Shown here one piece after another: positions 1 to 8,089 of a stretch of 64,000 bases of DNA. The position numbers and the translations under genes were made by a program. Origin of the DNA: Natrialba magadii ATCC 43099 (GTDB lineage Archaea > Halobacteriota > Halobacteria > Halobacteriales > Natrialbaceae); assembly GCF_000025625.1 (NCBI RefSeq), contig NC_013922.1:3687859-3751858 (forward strand), read 5' to 3'. Numbering within the stretch: position 1 is the first letter of the stretch; every line of letters begins with the position of its first letter. A model generated the notes under the pieces. That model made no database searches, had not been told where the DNA came from, and saw only the letters and a program-made list of their open reading frames with translations.

Positions 1-81
1 CTCGTCCGTCCGCTCGCTGGACTCCGCCCGCTCAGTCGTGCGTCGCTCGTCACTGTGCGTTCGAATACTGGAGTCAGTCAT
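1..81 (-). CDS. Transcription initiation factor IIB, N-terminus only (partial)
   Basis: The frame opens with ATG at 81 and runs off the left edge after 27 codons. The hydrophilic peptide starts MTDSSIRTHSDERR. It resembles the short tail that precedes the zinc ribbon in haloarchaeal TFB proteins, and a TFB gene beside gatC-gatA is a familiar haloarchaeal arrangement. No zinc ribbon or cyclin fold is visible because the gene is cut, so the name rests on the start peptide and context only. A TATA-like CTTAAAC (plus strand about 149-155) lies about 70 nt upstream of the ATG. Confidence 0.5.
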   Translation of the reverse strand, partial: MTDSSIRTHSDERRTTERAESSERTDE

Positions 82-395
82 TGGTGGTGATACCGATCGA
101 ACCGTCGCTGAAAACGCCCTGTCAGTCACAGTATAACGCGCTGTCCTGACTTAAACACTGTGATCGTACGAATATTTGAACGCGTGCCTACGAAAGTAAC
201 CACTGCTTCAGCTCGCCGTTTCGTACGGATCGGTGGCGCGTTTCACCAGTAATCGCTTCGACGAGTCAGCAGTTGCCAGTAGAACGACAACAGACCGTCT
301 CAGTCGGTTTGTCCCACGCGCTGAGCCACCACCACACATCTGCCGGCTGTCGTCGTATCGAAACGCTTACTCCCAACAGGGCGATTCGAACACGT
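82..395. promoter_or_regulatory. Divergent intergenic region between TFB and gatC
   Basis: These 314 nt separate two divergently transcribed genes. TATA-like AT-rich stretches occur near 129-135 (AGTATAA), 149-155 (CTTAAAC) and 171-179 (AATATTTGA). They are the likely core promoters, mainly for the leftward TFB gene. Just before gatC only a weak AT-poor element (about 359-370) is seen. I see no conserved ORF here. Confidence 0.4.
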
Positions 396-674
396 ATGAG
401 CGACGACGCCGTCAATCCCGAGGCAGTCCGCCACGTTGCGGAGTTGGCCCGCGTCGACCTCGACGACGAGGAGGTCGACGCGTTCACCGGCCAGTTCGCG
501 GACATACTCGAGTACTTCGAAACCTTAGACGAAGTGCCGGAGGTCGAGCGCGAGGCCGAACTCACGAACGTGATGCGTCCCGACGAGGAACGCGGCTCGC
601 TGGACCGGGAGGAAGCACTTCGCAACGCGCCGGAAACCGAGGACGGCTACTTCAAGGGGCCAAACGTCTCCTGA
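396..674 (+). CDS. gatC: Asp/Glu-tRNA amidotransferase subunit C
   Basis: This 92-residue GatC is the small belt subunit of GatCAB, which amidates misacylated Asp-tRNA(Asn) and Glu-tRNA(Gln). The start gives MSDDAVNPEAVRHVAELARV, the standard family opening with a helix rich in small residues. The centre has the FADILEYFETLDEV segment and the C-terminal half holds the NVMRPDE and GYFKGP motifs. Upstream in-frame codons exist but lack family similarity. It ends 12 nt before gatA, so the two are surely cotranscribed. GatB is not in this window. Archaea make Gln-tRNA with GatDE, so here GatCAB probably serves Asn-tRNA formation. Confidence 0.95.
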   Translation: MSDDAVNPEAVRHVAELARVDLDDEEVDAFTGQFADILEYFETLDEVPEVEREAELTNVMRPDEERGSLDREEALRNAPETEDGYFKGPNVS

Positions 675-686
675 GTCTGATTCCAC

Positions 687-1985
687 ATGGCTGACAACAT
701 ATTCATTTCGGACGAGCGAATCGAGGGCGACAGCGATGCGGATGGGCCGCTCGCGGGCCGCACGGTCGCCGTCAAGGACAACATCTCGACGAAGGGCGTC
801 GCAACGACCTGCGGGTCGGCGATGCTCGAAGACTACGTGCCGCCCTACGACGCGACGGTGATCTCGCGGCTCAAAGCGGCGGGCGCAACGATCGTCGGCA
901 AGGCCAACATGGACGAGTTCGGTATGGGTTCGACCACCGAAACCTCGGCGTTCGGCCCAACGGACAACCCCGCTGCACCGGGCCACGTCCCAGGTGGCTC
1001 CTCCGGTGGCTCGGCCGCTGCCGTCGCCGCCGGCAAGGCTGACCTCGCGCTCGGCTCGGACACGGGCGGCTCGATCCGCTGTCCGGCCGCCTTCTGTGGC
1101 GTCGTCGGCATCAAGCCAACCTACGGCCTCGTCTCGCGCTACGGACTGGTCGCCTACGGCAACAGCCTCGAACAGATCGGCCCGTTCGGCGAGACCGTCG
1201 AGGATGCGGCCGCGTTGCTCGATGTCATCGCCGGCAGCGACGAACGCGATGCAACCACTCGGGACGAAGGAGACAACACGAACTACACCGACGCCGCAAC
1301 CGGCGACGTCGACGGCCTCACGATCGGTGTCCCAACCGAACTCCTCGAGGGAGCCGACGAGGACGTCGTCGACACCTTCTGGGACGCCATCGCCGACCTC
1401 GAAGACCAGGGCGCGGAGTACCACGAGGTCTCCCTGCCGTCCGTCGAGCACGCCGTCGAGGCCTACTACGTGATCGCGATGTCCGAAGCCTCCTCGAATC
1501 TCGCCCGGTTCGACGGCGTCCGCTACGGTCCCGAGACCGAGGGCGAAGGCGATGGCGATTCCGGGGGCAACTGGAACGAAACCTTCTCCCAGGTCCGCAA
1601 GGACGGCTTCGGCGACGAGGTCAAGCGCCGCATTCTCCTCGGCACCTACGCACTCTCTGCAGGCTACCACGACAAGTACTACAAGAAAGCTCAGGACGCC
1701 CGCGCCTGGGTCAAGCAGGACTTCGACGAGGCACTCTCGGAAGCCGACGTGCTCGCCTCGCCGACGATGCCAGTCACGCCGTTCGAGCAGGGTGAGAGTC
1801 TCGAAGACCCGCTCCAGATGTACCTCGCGGACGCCAACACCGTCCCCGTGAACCTTGCAGATCTGCCCGCAATCTCGGTCCCGGCCGGCGAGAGCGACGC
1901 CGACGGCCTCCCCGTCGGCCTCCAGCTGGTTGGCCCCGCCTTCGGCGAGGAACGGCTGATTCGTGCGGCAAGTGCACTCGAGTAA
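687..1985 (+). CDS. gatA: Asp/Glu-tRNA amidotransferase subunit A
   Basis: A 432-residue amidase-signature glutaminase that releases ammonia from glutamine for GatB. The Ser-cisSer-Lys triad is visible as Lys30 (RTVAVKDN), Ser105 (GGSSGGS) and Ser129 (SDTGGSIRCPA). The spacing of 75 and 24 residues matches bacterial GatA. The usual N-terminal extension is missing: the protein begins about 30 residues before the catalytic Lys, as in other haloarchaea. It follows gatC after 12 nt. No defect seen. Confidence 0.96.
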   Translation: MADNIFISDERIEGDSDADGPLAGRTVAVKDNISTKGVATTCGSAMLEDYVPPYDATVISRLKAAGATIVGKANMDEFGMGSTTETSAFGPTDNPAAPGHVPGGSSGGSAAAVAAGKADLALGSDTGGSIRCPAAFCGVVGIKPTYGLVSRYGLVAYGNSLEQIGPFGETVEDAAALLDVIAGSDERDATTRDEGDNTNYTDAATGDVDGLTIGVPTELLEGADEDVVDTFWDAIADLEDQGAEYHEVSLPSVEHAVEAYYVIAMSEASSNLARFDGVRYGPETEGEGDGDSGGNWNETFSQVRKDGFGDEVKRRILLGTYALSAGYHDKYYKKAQDARAWVKQDFDEALSEADVLASPTMPVTPFEQGESLEDPLQMYLADANTVPVNLADLPAISVPAGESDADGLPVGLQLVGPAFGEERLIRAASALE

Positions 1986-2120
1986 CGTCCAATTCCAACC
2001 CGGGTGTAGTCTACTTAGTTTGTGTCTCGGCCCCCCGATGGATCGGTAGCGACGACGACAAAATCTGTCTCACATCCTATTCCTGCCCTGAAACCAGTCG
2101 TTGAACCGATCATTGGTCTG

Positions 2121-2130
2121 TATACTTAAG
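2121..2130 (+). promoter_or_regulatory. TATA box for the 2155 gene
   Basis: TATACTTAAG centred about 29 nt before ATG 2155 predicts transcription starting at or beside the start codon, a leaderless mRNA. This is why 2155 is preferred to an in-frame codon at 2101. Confidence 0.55.
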
Positions 2131-2154
2131 CTCACAGCTGCTGACGGACGTGCT

Positions 2155-2505
2155 ATGATTGGTGTTGGTTCGACGCAGGTCGTCGTCGCGTGCTTTGCGG
2201 GGACGATGATCGTCGTGAGTGCAATCGGGCTGTTAGAGCGGGCGTTCTCACTGGGTTCGGTTGCCGAGCGCTACGGGCCGGCGATCGTCGTCGCCGGCTG
2301 GGTACTGCTCGGAACGCTCGGAGTGGCGATGGCCGGACAGTTGCTGGCCGGCGAGACCGTCTCGGTCACCGTGGCGTTTACCGGGTTTGTGGCGACGCTC
2401 GCCTGGGTGTTCGTCGAACAGAGCGTGACGCAGTCGTCTGAGCAGCGGACGACGCCGCTCGGGCGCTGGCTACTGTCACGGCTCTCTGGACGTTCGAACG
2501 AGTGA
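2155..2505 (+). CDS. Small membrane protein of unknown function
   Basis: I do not recognise the family. The 116-residue product has three likely membrane helices (about residues 5-25, 41-62 and 68-87). The C-terminal tail of about 28 residues is charged, with a basic patch (GRWLLSRLSGR), and probably cytosolic. The start is fixed by a TATA box 25-34 nt upstream. It stands alone between gatA and a convergent regulator gene. Confidence 0.7.
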   Translation: MIGVGSTQVVVACFAGTMIVVSAIGLLERAFSLGSVAERYGPAIVVAGWVLLGTLGVAMAGQLLAGETVSVTVAFTGFVATLAWVFVEQSVTQSSEQRTTPLGRWLLSRLSGRSNE

Positions 2506-2562
2506 GAAATCGGGCAGCTGCTTGCTGTGTTCGTCTGCGGTTCGGTTGCTGTTTCCCGCTCG

Positions 2563-2913
2563 CTACTCCTCGTAGGCGAGGTTCATAATCCACTGCGAGA
2601 AGGCGTCACTGTTCGGATCGACCTCCTCCTCACCGATGAACGGCGAGAGCATGTCGCCAGCCATCAGCAGCGTAAAGTCCAGATCGCGTGCAGTCGGCGT
2701 GATGTAGTAGGTGTTGTGTCCGTTGTACACCGTATCCTCGCGGTTGACGAGGTCGTACTCGACGAGCGACTCGACGATCCGACTCCCCTTGCGCGAGGAG
2801 ACGTCGAGTTCCTTCCAGAAATCGCTCTGATGGATGCCGCCGGTCTCACGAACGAGTTCGAGACCGGCTCGTTCGTCCTCCGTGAGCTCCGATTCGGCCG
2901 CGGAGACGCTCAC
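2563..2913 (-). CDS. Winged helix-turn-helix regulator
   Basis: A 116-residue DNA-binding protein. Residues about 8-75 form a winged helix: a first helix (LTEDERAGLELV), then GIHQSDFWKELDVSSRKGSRIVESL as helix-turn-helix, then the NREDTVYNGHNTYYITP wing. The C-terminal part (GDMLSPFIGEEE) probably mediates dimerisation. No ATG exists in frame. GTG codons at 2922 and 2913 are possible, and 2913 is preferred because a short ORF starting near the predicted transcription start ends in a GTGA overlap with it. Target unknown. Confidence 0.75.
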   Translation of the reverse strand: MSVSAAESELTEDERAGLELVRETGGIHQSDFWKELDVSSRKGSRIVESLVEYDLVNREDTVYNGHNTYYITPTARDLDFTLLMAGDMLSPFIGEEEVDPNSDAFSQWIMNLAYEE

Positions 2914-2966
2914 GGCGACCACCTCTCCGTGCTCATACTCGTCGCGACAGCCAGGTGTGCGTCCAT
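2910..2966 (-). CDS. Possible 18-codon leader ORF coupled to the wHTH gene
   Basis: ATG 2966 lies about 25-30 nt downstream of a TATA-like element (CACATTTAAG, plus strand 2991-3000), where a leaderless haloarchaeal mRNA would start. It encodes MDAHLAVATSMSTERWSP. Its TGA overlaps the GTG start of the regulator as GTGA, so ribosomes finishing it could restart there. Alternatively it is chance, or an undetected frameshift hides a longer regulator N-terminus. Confidence 0.3.
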   Translation of the reverse strand: MDAHLAVATSMSTERWSP

Positions 2967-3016
2967 GTGCGTATGAGAGGCAGGGAGCCGCTTAAATGTG
3001 CCCTTCGACGCCAGTG

Positions 3017-3919
3017 TCATTCGTTTCGACGAGTCCATTCTTCGAACGTGAACTCGGCACCGGTCGCGGATTCGGTCGGCCCGTCGGAGTCTGACTTGGG
3101 GGTGAACGTAAACTCGGACGCAGACCCGGAGTTGGAGTCCGAGTCGGCGTCGAACTGAGATGCGAGCGTAACCGGCTGAAACGCCGTCTCGCAGGGTTGA
3201 CCGGGCGCGAACCAGTAGGTCGTGCCGGCAAGTCCGTCCATCTCGTCAGCATCCGCACCGAGCGCAAGTAGCGAGGACGACCGCGTGCCGTAGCCGTCGC
3301 CGTGGACGCAGACACCGAACTCGTGGTCACCGAGAACGTCGCCAGCGCGTGCGAGCCAGTCGGGAGCGGATTCGTCCGTCTCGGCCGCGAGTTCGGCGCG
3401 AACCGCTCGCGCGTTCTCGGCCTGTGCGCTCGCAACGTCGGTCCGGAACGACGGCAAATCCACGTCGTCGTCGACCGCGACGTTGACCACGACGTGAACG
3501 CCAGGGTCGAACTCCGTCACCGAGAGCTTGCCATCCCACTGGTAGCAGACCGCGTCGTCCGCGTCCGCAACCACGAGCGAGAAGCCATCGTACTCGTCAG
3601 CAGCCGTCGCGTCCTCGATGACCGCGGCAGCCTCGGCAACCGAAGGGGACTCGAGTACGTCCGCAACGAGCAACCCCCGCGAACGGTCACCGGCGAGGTC
3701 GGCGTCGGTCCACTTGTTCGTAATGCCGGCGAAGAGGCCGTGCTCGTTGAAGCCGATCCAGGTGCCGCCCGCTTCGGTGTCCTGCGGGGCGGCGACGAGT
3801 GGGTGCTCGCTGTAGATGGCGGGAGGATGTGAATCGCGGTCAGCGGCTTCGTCCCTGTTCGCGGCGACGACGACGGGTGCGTCGTCGAAGATCTGCCAGG
3901 CGAGCGTCAGTGTACACAC
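3017..3919 (-). CDS. NRDE (TANGO2-like) family protein
   Basis: A 300-residue protein starting at GTG with VCTLTLAWQ and then the VVAANRDE motif that names the family. Cys2 is positioned to become an N-terminal nucleophile as in Ntn hydrolases, and eukaryotic TANGO2 belongs here; the biochemical role is not established. Later motifs are GGTWIGFNEHGLFAGITNK and the HGDGYGTRSSSLLAL block. The last 50 residues are Ser/Asp-rich low complexity. A longer frame to 4054 is rejected because the conserved start is at 3919 and a TATA-like ACTTAAGT lies about 25-30 nt upstream (3943-3950). Confidence 0.85.
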   Translation of the reverse strand: MCTLTLAWQIFDDAPVVVAANRDEAADRDSHPPAIYSEHPLVAAPQDTEAGGTWIGFNEHGLFAGITNKWTDADLAGDRSRGLLVADVLESPSVAEAAAVIEDATAADEYDGFSLVVADADDAVCYQWDGKLSVTEFDPGVHVVVNVAVDDDVDLPSFRTDVASAQAENARAVRAELAAETDESAPDWLARAGDVLGDHEFGVCVHGDGYGTRSSSLLALGADADEMDGLAGTTYWFAPGQPCETAFQPVTLASQFDADSDSNSGSASEFTFTPKSDSDGPTESATGAEFTFEEWTRRNE

Positions 3920-4011
3920 GGCCCATGATAGGGGTCTAATCGACTTAAGTGGCTGTCCGTCGCTGGCGCTCGTAGTCGCGGATGGACAGACAACACAGTC
4001 GCGTGAACCCG

Positions 4012-4167
4012 CTACTCGACCGATTTCGCCCGGTTCTGGAAGTCGCCGCCGCACTCTTCACACTCTCCTGGATTCGTCTCAGCTTCGACTATTCGGCCGC
4101 ACTGCAGACACTCGTATTCCGACGTTATTTCCGAGGTGTCGTCTTCGACATCTTGCCCGTGTGGCAT
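4012..4167 (-). CDS. Small zinc-ribbon (rubrerythrin-like) protein
   Basis: A 51-residue protein. After a short acidic start (MPHGQDVEDD) it has two CxxC knuckles, ECLQCGRIV and ECEECGGDF, 13 residues apart, a typical one-zinc ribbon. Very similar small proteins occur throughout haloarchaea as 'rubrerythrin-like domain' proteins; their function is unknown. An AT-rich TATA (AATATTTATG, plus strand about 4190-4200) precedes it. It lies between menE and the NRDE gene. Confidence 0.85.
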   Translation of the reverse strand: MPHGQDVEDDTSEITSEYECLQCGRIVEAETNPGECEECGGDFQNRAKSVE

Positions 4168-4270
4168 ACAGTGGCATTTGAGCTCAGGGCATAAATATTG
4201 ACTGCGAGCTATCTACTCTGCCATCTCACAACGGCGGCCCCCGCCACCGGTTTGCGTACGGCTCCCGAAA

Positions 4271-5956
4271 TCACTGGGATGTCGTCACGTCGACACCGAC
4301 CGCGAGCAACCGCTCGCGGGCCGCTTCCCGATCGACCGTTCCCGAGTGGGTTCGCGGGAGTTCCTCGACCACGCCGATCGTCTTCGGACACTTGAATCCT
4401 GCCAGGTTGTCGGTGCAGTGAGCGCGGAGGGACTCGAGTATCTCCGCGTCAGAGTCCAAATCAGGACCCAATTCCGACCCGCTCGTGTCTGCAGGGACGA
4501 CCAGCGCGCTCACACGCTCGCCCCAGTCCGGGTCTTCGAGGCCGACGACGGCGGCTGCCTCGACGGCTGGCTGGGCGCACAAGACATCGATCACTTCGCC
4601 GGGGTCGACGTTCTCGCCGCCGGTGACGATGCGGTCGCTGCGCCGGTTGAGAATCCACAGTCGGCCCGCCTCGTCCCGGTAGCCCACGTCGCCGGTCCGA
4701 AGGCCGCGGTCGCAGAACGCGTCTGCTGTGCGCGTCTCGTCGAGGTAGCCTGGCGTCACCGTCGGGCCGGAGACGACGGTTTCGCCCGCCTCGCCCGCTG
4801 GAACCGGTTCGCCGTCCACATCCACGATCGACACGTCGGTGACGACGAGCGGTTGGCCGACCGTCCCCTCGTGAGCGGCGGCCTGCGCCGGCGTCGCGGT
4901 CGTAATCTGGGAGGCCGTCTCTGTCATGCCGTAGGTCGGGTAGGCCGGCACACCAGCTTCACGACAGCGCGCCAGGAAGTCCGTCGAGGCGGGTGCCCCG
5001 CCCAGAAGAACGAATCGGAGCGAGTCGGTCGGCTCCCAGCCAGCATCGAGCAGGCGCTTGCACATCGTGGGGACCAGTGAAACACCCGAAATATCGTACT
5101 CGTCCAGCACGCAAGCCGTCTCGCGTTCGTCGAACGTTCGCTGGATCACCGCAGTCGTTCCGTACAGCGTCGACCGGATGACCGGCGCAACGCCGCCCAT
5201 GTGATACATTGGGAGACAGCAGAGCCACCGATCCGAGGGCGCGACGCCCAGTCGGAACGCAGAGGCCGTCGCGCTCGCAACGAGGTTGCCGACCGTCACC
5301 TGGACGATCTTTGGTTCGCCAGAGGTCCCCGACGTAAACATGAGCAGTTGCACGTGGTCGGACTCGAGTGCGACTGGTTCGATGGACGGAGTGGTGTCGG
5401 TTGCTGCGTCTGGAGTGGCAGTTGTCTTGGTTGGGCCAGTCGTGTTGGTTGGCCCGGCTGATTCCGGTCCGTCACTCTCCCAGTCGACGACCGACGATAG
5501 CGCCGACACGTCGGTCGCCTCAGTCGTCGGCTCGTCGACGGAGTAGGTGGGCAGCCGCTTGGCGTTCGCCTTGGTCCCGAGGTCCACCGCGGTCGATTCG
5601 GTATCGGCCTCACAGACCAGCGCGTCGACGTCGAGTCGATCGATCTTTACAGCTAACTCGTCGGTCGTCTCTCGGACGTTCAGCGGCGCGACGGTCACGC
5701 CGAGGCGCATCGCCGCAAAAAAGAGCGTCGCGAAGGCGGGACGGGTGTCCATCAGGATCCCGAGACGGCCGCCGCGGTCGACGACGGAGTCGGACTCGAG
5801 TGCTGCTGCAATCCGATCGACCCGATGATCGAACTCGGCGTAGGTCCACTCGGTGTCGGTATCGGTGTCGACGTCGATCAGTGCCGGCTGCTGGGGCGTC
5901 GCGGCCGCACGATGTGAGAGCAGATCCCGCGTCGGCCACTCGTGTGTACCGATCAT
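4271..5956 (-). CDS. menE: O-succinylbenzoate-CoA ligase
   Basis: A 561-residue ANL-superfamily ligase that activates o-succinylbenzoate to its CoA ester in menaquinone synthesis. Motifs: the P-loop FTSGTSGEPK (about 208-217), YPTYGMTETASQ, RTGDVGYRDEAGRLWI and NRRSDRIVTGGENVDP. The A10 region reads PRTHSGTVDR: the Lys usual in SGK is Thr. There is a 45-residue low-complexity insert (about 145-195). ATG 5956 is preferred to GTG 5965 because it gives an ATGA overlap with menC. Assignment among acyl-CoA ligases relies on the menB/A/C context. Confidence 0.88.
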   Translation of the reverse strand: MIGTHEWPTRDLLSHRAAATPQQPALIDVDTDTDTEWTYAEFDHRVDRIAAALESDSVVDRGGRLGILMDTRPAFATLFFAAMRLGVTVAPLNVRETTDELAVKIDRLDVDALVCEADTESTAVDLGTKANAKRLPTYSVDEPTTEATDVSALSSVVDWESDGPESAGPTNTTGPTKTTATPDAATDTTPSIEPVALESDHVQLLMFTSGTSGEPKIVQVTVGNLVASATASAFRLGVAPSDRWLCCLPMYHMGGVAPVIRSTLYGTTAVIQRTFDERETACVLDEYDISGVSLVPTMCKRLLDAGWEPTDSLRFVLLGGAPASTDFLARCREAGVPAYPTYGMTETASQITTATPAQAAAHEGTVGQPLVVTDVSIVDVDGEPVPAGEAGETVVSGPTVTPGYLDETRTADAFCDRGLRTGDVGYRDEAGRLWILNRRSDRIVTGGENVDPGEVIDVLCAQPAVEAAAVVGLEDPDWGERVSALVVPADTSGSELGPDLDSDAEILESLRAHCTDNLAGFKCPKTIGVVEELPRTHSGTVDREAARERLLAVGVDVTTSQ

Positions 5957-7044
5957 TCGTGCCACACCCCCTTGATGCCGAGCCCCTTTGCCTGCGGGAC
6001 GACGGCAGCGCCGTTCTCGAGCAGGACTGGATCGCGTCCCAGATCATCGGCGAGTAGATCACCCGTCGCGAGACCGCACGCAGGCAGGTTCGGGGTGGCT
6101 GCAGCGAGGTGGACGGCACCGGTTCGGGCGACGACGCCGTCGATAGTCGTCGTCACAAGCGGTCTGACTCCGAGTTCCGTCACCCAGGCGGCAATCTTGC
6201 GCGCGATGTCGATTCCGCCGAGCGCCATCGGCTTCAGGACGAGGATATCGGCGGCCTGTGCCTCACAAATCGCGTCGACGCCGTGCTCGAGTAGTCCCTC
6301 GTCGATCGCGATGGAGAGGTCGCCTGTCGCGCGCTCGCGAAGATCGGCGTGGCCCTCGAGTGCCCCCGCCGGAAGCGGTTGTTCGACGATCGACACGCCG
6401 AGTTCGTCGTCGACGAAGGCGTCGATCGCCTGCGCAGCCTCGTCGAAGGTCCAGGTACCGTTCGCGTCGACGCGTAACTCGACTTCGGGGCCGACGACCT
6501 CGCGGGTTCGCCGGACGCGTTCGATGTCCGCCGAAACAGGACGGCGACCGACTTTGAGTTTACAGCAGTCAAACCCGCGCTGGACGGCGTTTGCAGTCCG
6601 GTGTGCCGTCTCCCTGGGATCGCCGTCACCGACCGTCGCGTTCACAGGCACGCGACCGACCATCGGTCCCTGCCCGACGTAGCGATACAGCGGCGTCGCC
6701 TCGTCTGTCGCTCGACAGTCCGTGATCGCGAGCGAAACACCGTGTCTGGCCGCCGCAGCACCCGCGGCTGTTTCGAGTGCATCCTCCAGATTCCCGCCAT
6801 CGCGGAGTTCCCGACTGGCGCGTTCGAGGGCGTCCTCACAATCCGCAATCGGCTCCGTCCAGCCGGAAAGCGGCGTCGCCTCGCCGTAGCCAACCGTTGT
6901 GTCGTCGCCCGCTCGGTCCGCAAGTCGGAGCAGAAATCCCTCCCGCACATCGATCGAGCCCGACGCCGTCTCCAGTGGCTCTCTGAGCGGGAGCGAAAAT
7001 CGTCGGTACTCGAGTTCGAACCGTGGGGCGTCGCCACCGGACAC
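5953..7044 (-). CDS. menC: O-succinylbenzoate synthase
   Basis: A 363-residue enolase-superfamily enzyme that dehydrates SHCHC to o-succinylbenzoate. The barrel shows the catalytic lysine in CCKLKVG, metal ligands in RVDANGTW, IVEQPL and AIDEGL, and a second lysine in LVLKPMALGG. The amino-terminal capping domain covers about residues 1-110. It begins at GTG directly after the menA stop and overlaps menE by 4 nt, so menA-C-E form one tight operon. Confidence 0.93.
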   Translation of the reverse strand: MSGGDAPRFELEYRRFSLPLREPLETASGSIDVREGFLLRLADRAGDDTTVGYGEATPLSGWTEPIADCEDALERASRELRDGGNLEDALETAAGAAAARHGVSLAITDCRATDEATPLYRYVGQGPMVGRVPVNATVGDGDPRETAHRTANAVQRGFDCCKLKVGRRPVSADIERVRRTREVVGPEVELRVDANGTWTFDEAAQAIDAFVDDELGVSIVEQPLPAGALEGHADLRERATGDLSIAIDEGLLEHGVDAICEAQAADILVLKPMALGGIDIARKIAAWVTELGVRPLVTTTIDGVVARTGAVHLAAATPNLPACGLATGDLLADDLGRDPVLLENGAAVVPQAKGLGIKGVWHE

Positions 7045-7983
7045 TTAGATCACCATCCCTGCGGCGAACAGTGCCGCGTACAGTGCGAGCAGTTTGCCGG
7101 TTGCCTCGAGCGCTGGGTTGAGTGCCTCGCCGTCGGTTCTGGTCCAGATCGTCCGTGCGGTGATGACGGCATAGGGAATCGTGGCGAGCGGGAGCAGGAC
7201 GCTCACGGCGAAGCCCTCGCCGAGCCAGAGCCAGACGGGGACGAGGTACGCGAGCGCGAGCATGGCAGTGTACTCGATGCGACTTCCGCGATACCCGAGG
7301 CGGACAGCGAGCGTTCGTTTGCCGGTCTCGGCGTCGGTCTCGAGGTCGCGGACGTTGTTGACGATGATGATCGCCGTCGAGAGCGCGGCGATCGGGAGAC
7401 TGGCGAGAAACGCTCCCCAGGTAATCGTGCCGGCGGGAACCGTCGTGATGAACGACTCGACCGCTGCGGCGGCCTGCACGTAGTAGGTGCCGACGACGGC
7501 GACGATGCCGAAGAAGACGAACACGAAGAGATCACCGAGGCCGTGGTAGCCGAGCGGGTAGGGGCCGCCGGTGTAGGCCCAGCCACAGAAGACGCTCACG
7601 AGGCCGATGACGAGAATCGGGAGACCGCCGATATAGACGAGATAGGTGCCAGAGAGAATTGCCAGGGCGAACGTGACGGCGGTCGCGAGTTTGACCTGTT
7701 CAGGGGGGATGATTCCTGCCTGCGTGACGCGGGTGAATCCCTCGCGGTCGTCGGTGTCTGCGCCCTTGATCGCGTCGTAATAGTCGTTCGCAAAGTTCGT
7801 CCCGATCTGGATCAATGCGGCACCGACGAACGCCATCAGCGCCGGCCCGGGTGCGAAGACGCCGTCGTGGATCGCGAGTCCCACGGCGACGATGATCGGG
7901 GCTGCGGCCGCGGGCAAGGTCTGGGGGCGGGCGGCCAACAGCCACGCCTTCGTCCGCGACATATCGACCTCGGCCGTACTCAT
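7045..7983 (-). CDS. menA: 1,4-dihydroxy-2-naphthoate prenyltransferase
   Basis: A 312-residue integral membrane UbiA-family enzyme that attaches the isoprenoid tail to dihydroxynaphthoate. Two Asp-rich motifs bind Mg-diphosphate: NFANDYYDAIKGAD and NNVRDLETDAETGKRTLAVRLG. About eight to nine transmembrane helices are evident. Start MSTAEVDMSRTKAWLLAARPQTLPAA contains the family's ARPxTLP signature. It heads the menA-menC-menE unit. Confidence 0.95.
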   Translation of the reverse strand: MSTAEVDMSRTKAWLLAARPQTLPAAAAPIIVAVGLAIHDGVFAPGPALMAFVGAALIQIGTNFANDYYDAIKGADTDDREGFTRVTQAGIIPPEQVKLATAVTFALAILSGTYLVYIGGLPILVIGLVSVFCGWAYTGGPYPLGYHGLGDLFVFVFFGIVAVVGTYYVQAAAAVESFITTVPAGTITWGAFLASLPIAALSTAIIIVNNVRDLETDAETGKRTLAVRLGYRGSRIEYTAMLALAYLVPVWLWLGEGFAVSVLLPLATIPYAVITARTIWTRTDGEALNPALEATGKLLALYAALFAAGMVI

Positions 7984-8089
7984 ACGTCGAGTGTCCGACT
8001 CGAAACAGTGTCAACGTTGGCATTGCAGCCGACCGCGTGGGGAAGCCACATACCGCGATTCTCGGCCGTGACACTGCTCAATACGTCAG

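Noticed and set aside
525..1670. Long minus-strand frame antisense to gatA
   Set aside because: GC-rich codon use of gatA leaves few stops on the other strand. The product has no motif and gatA is complete.
3982..4194. Plus-strand ORF of 70 codons
   Set aside because: It is the antisense of the 51-residue zinc protein, whose CxxC motifs are clear.
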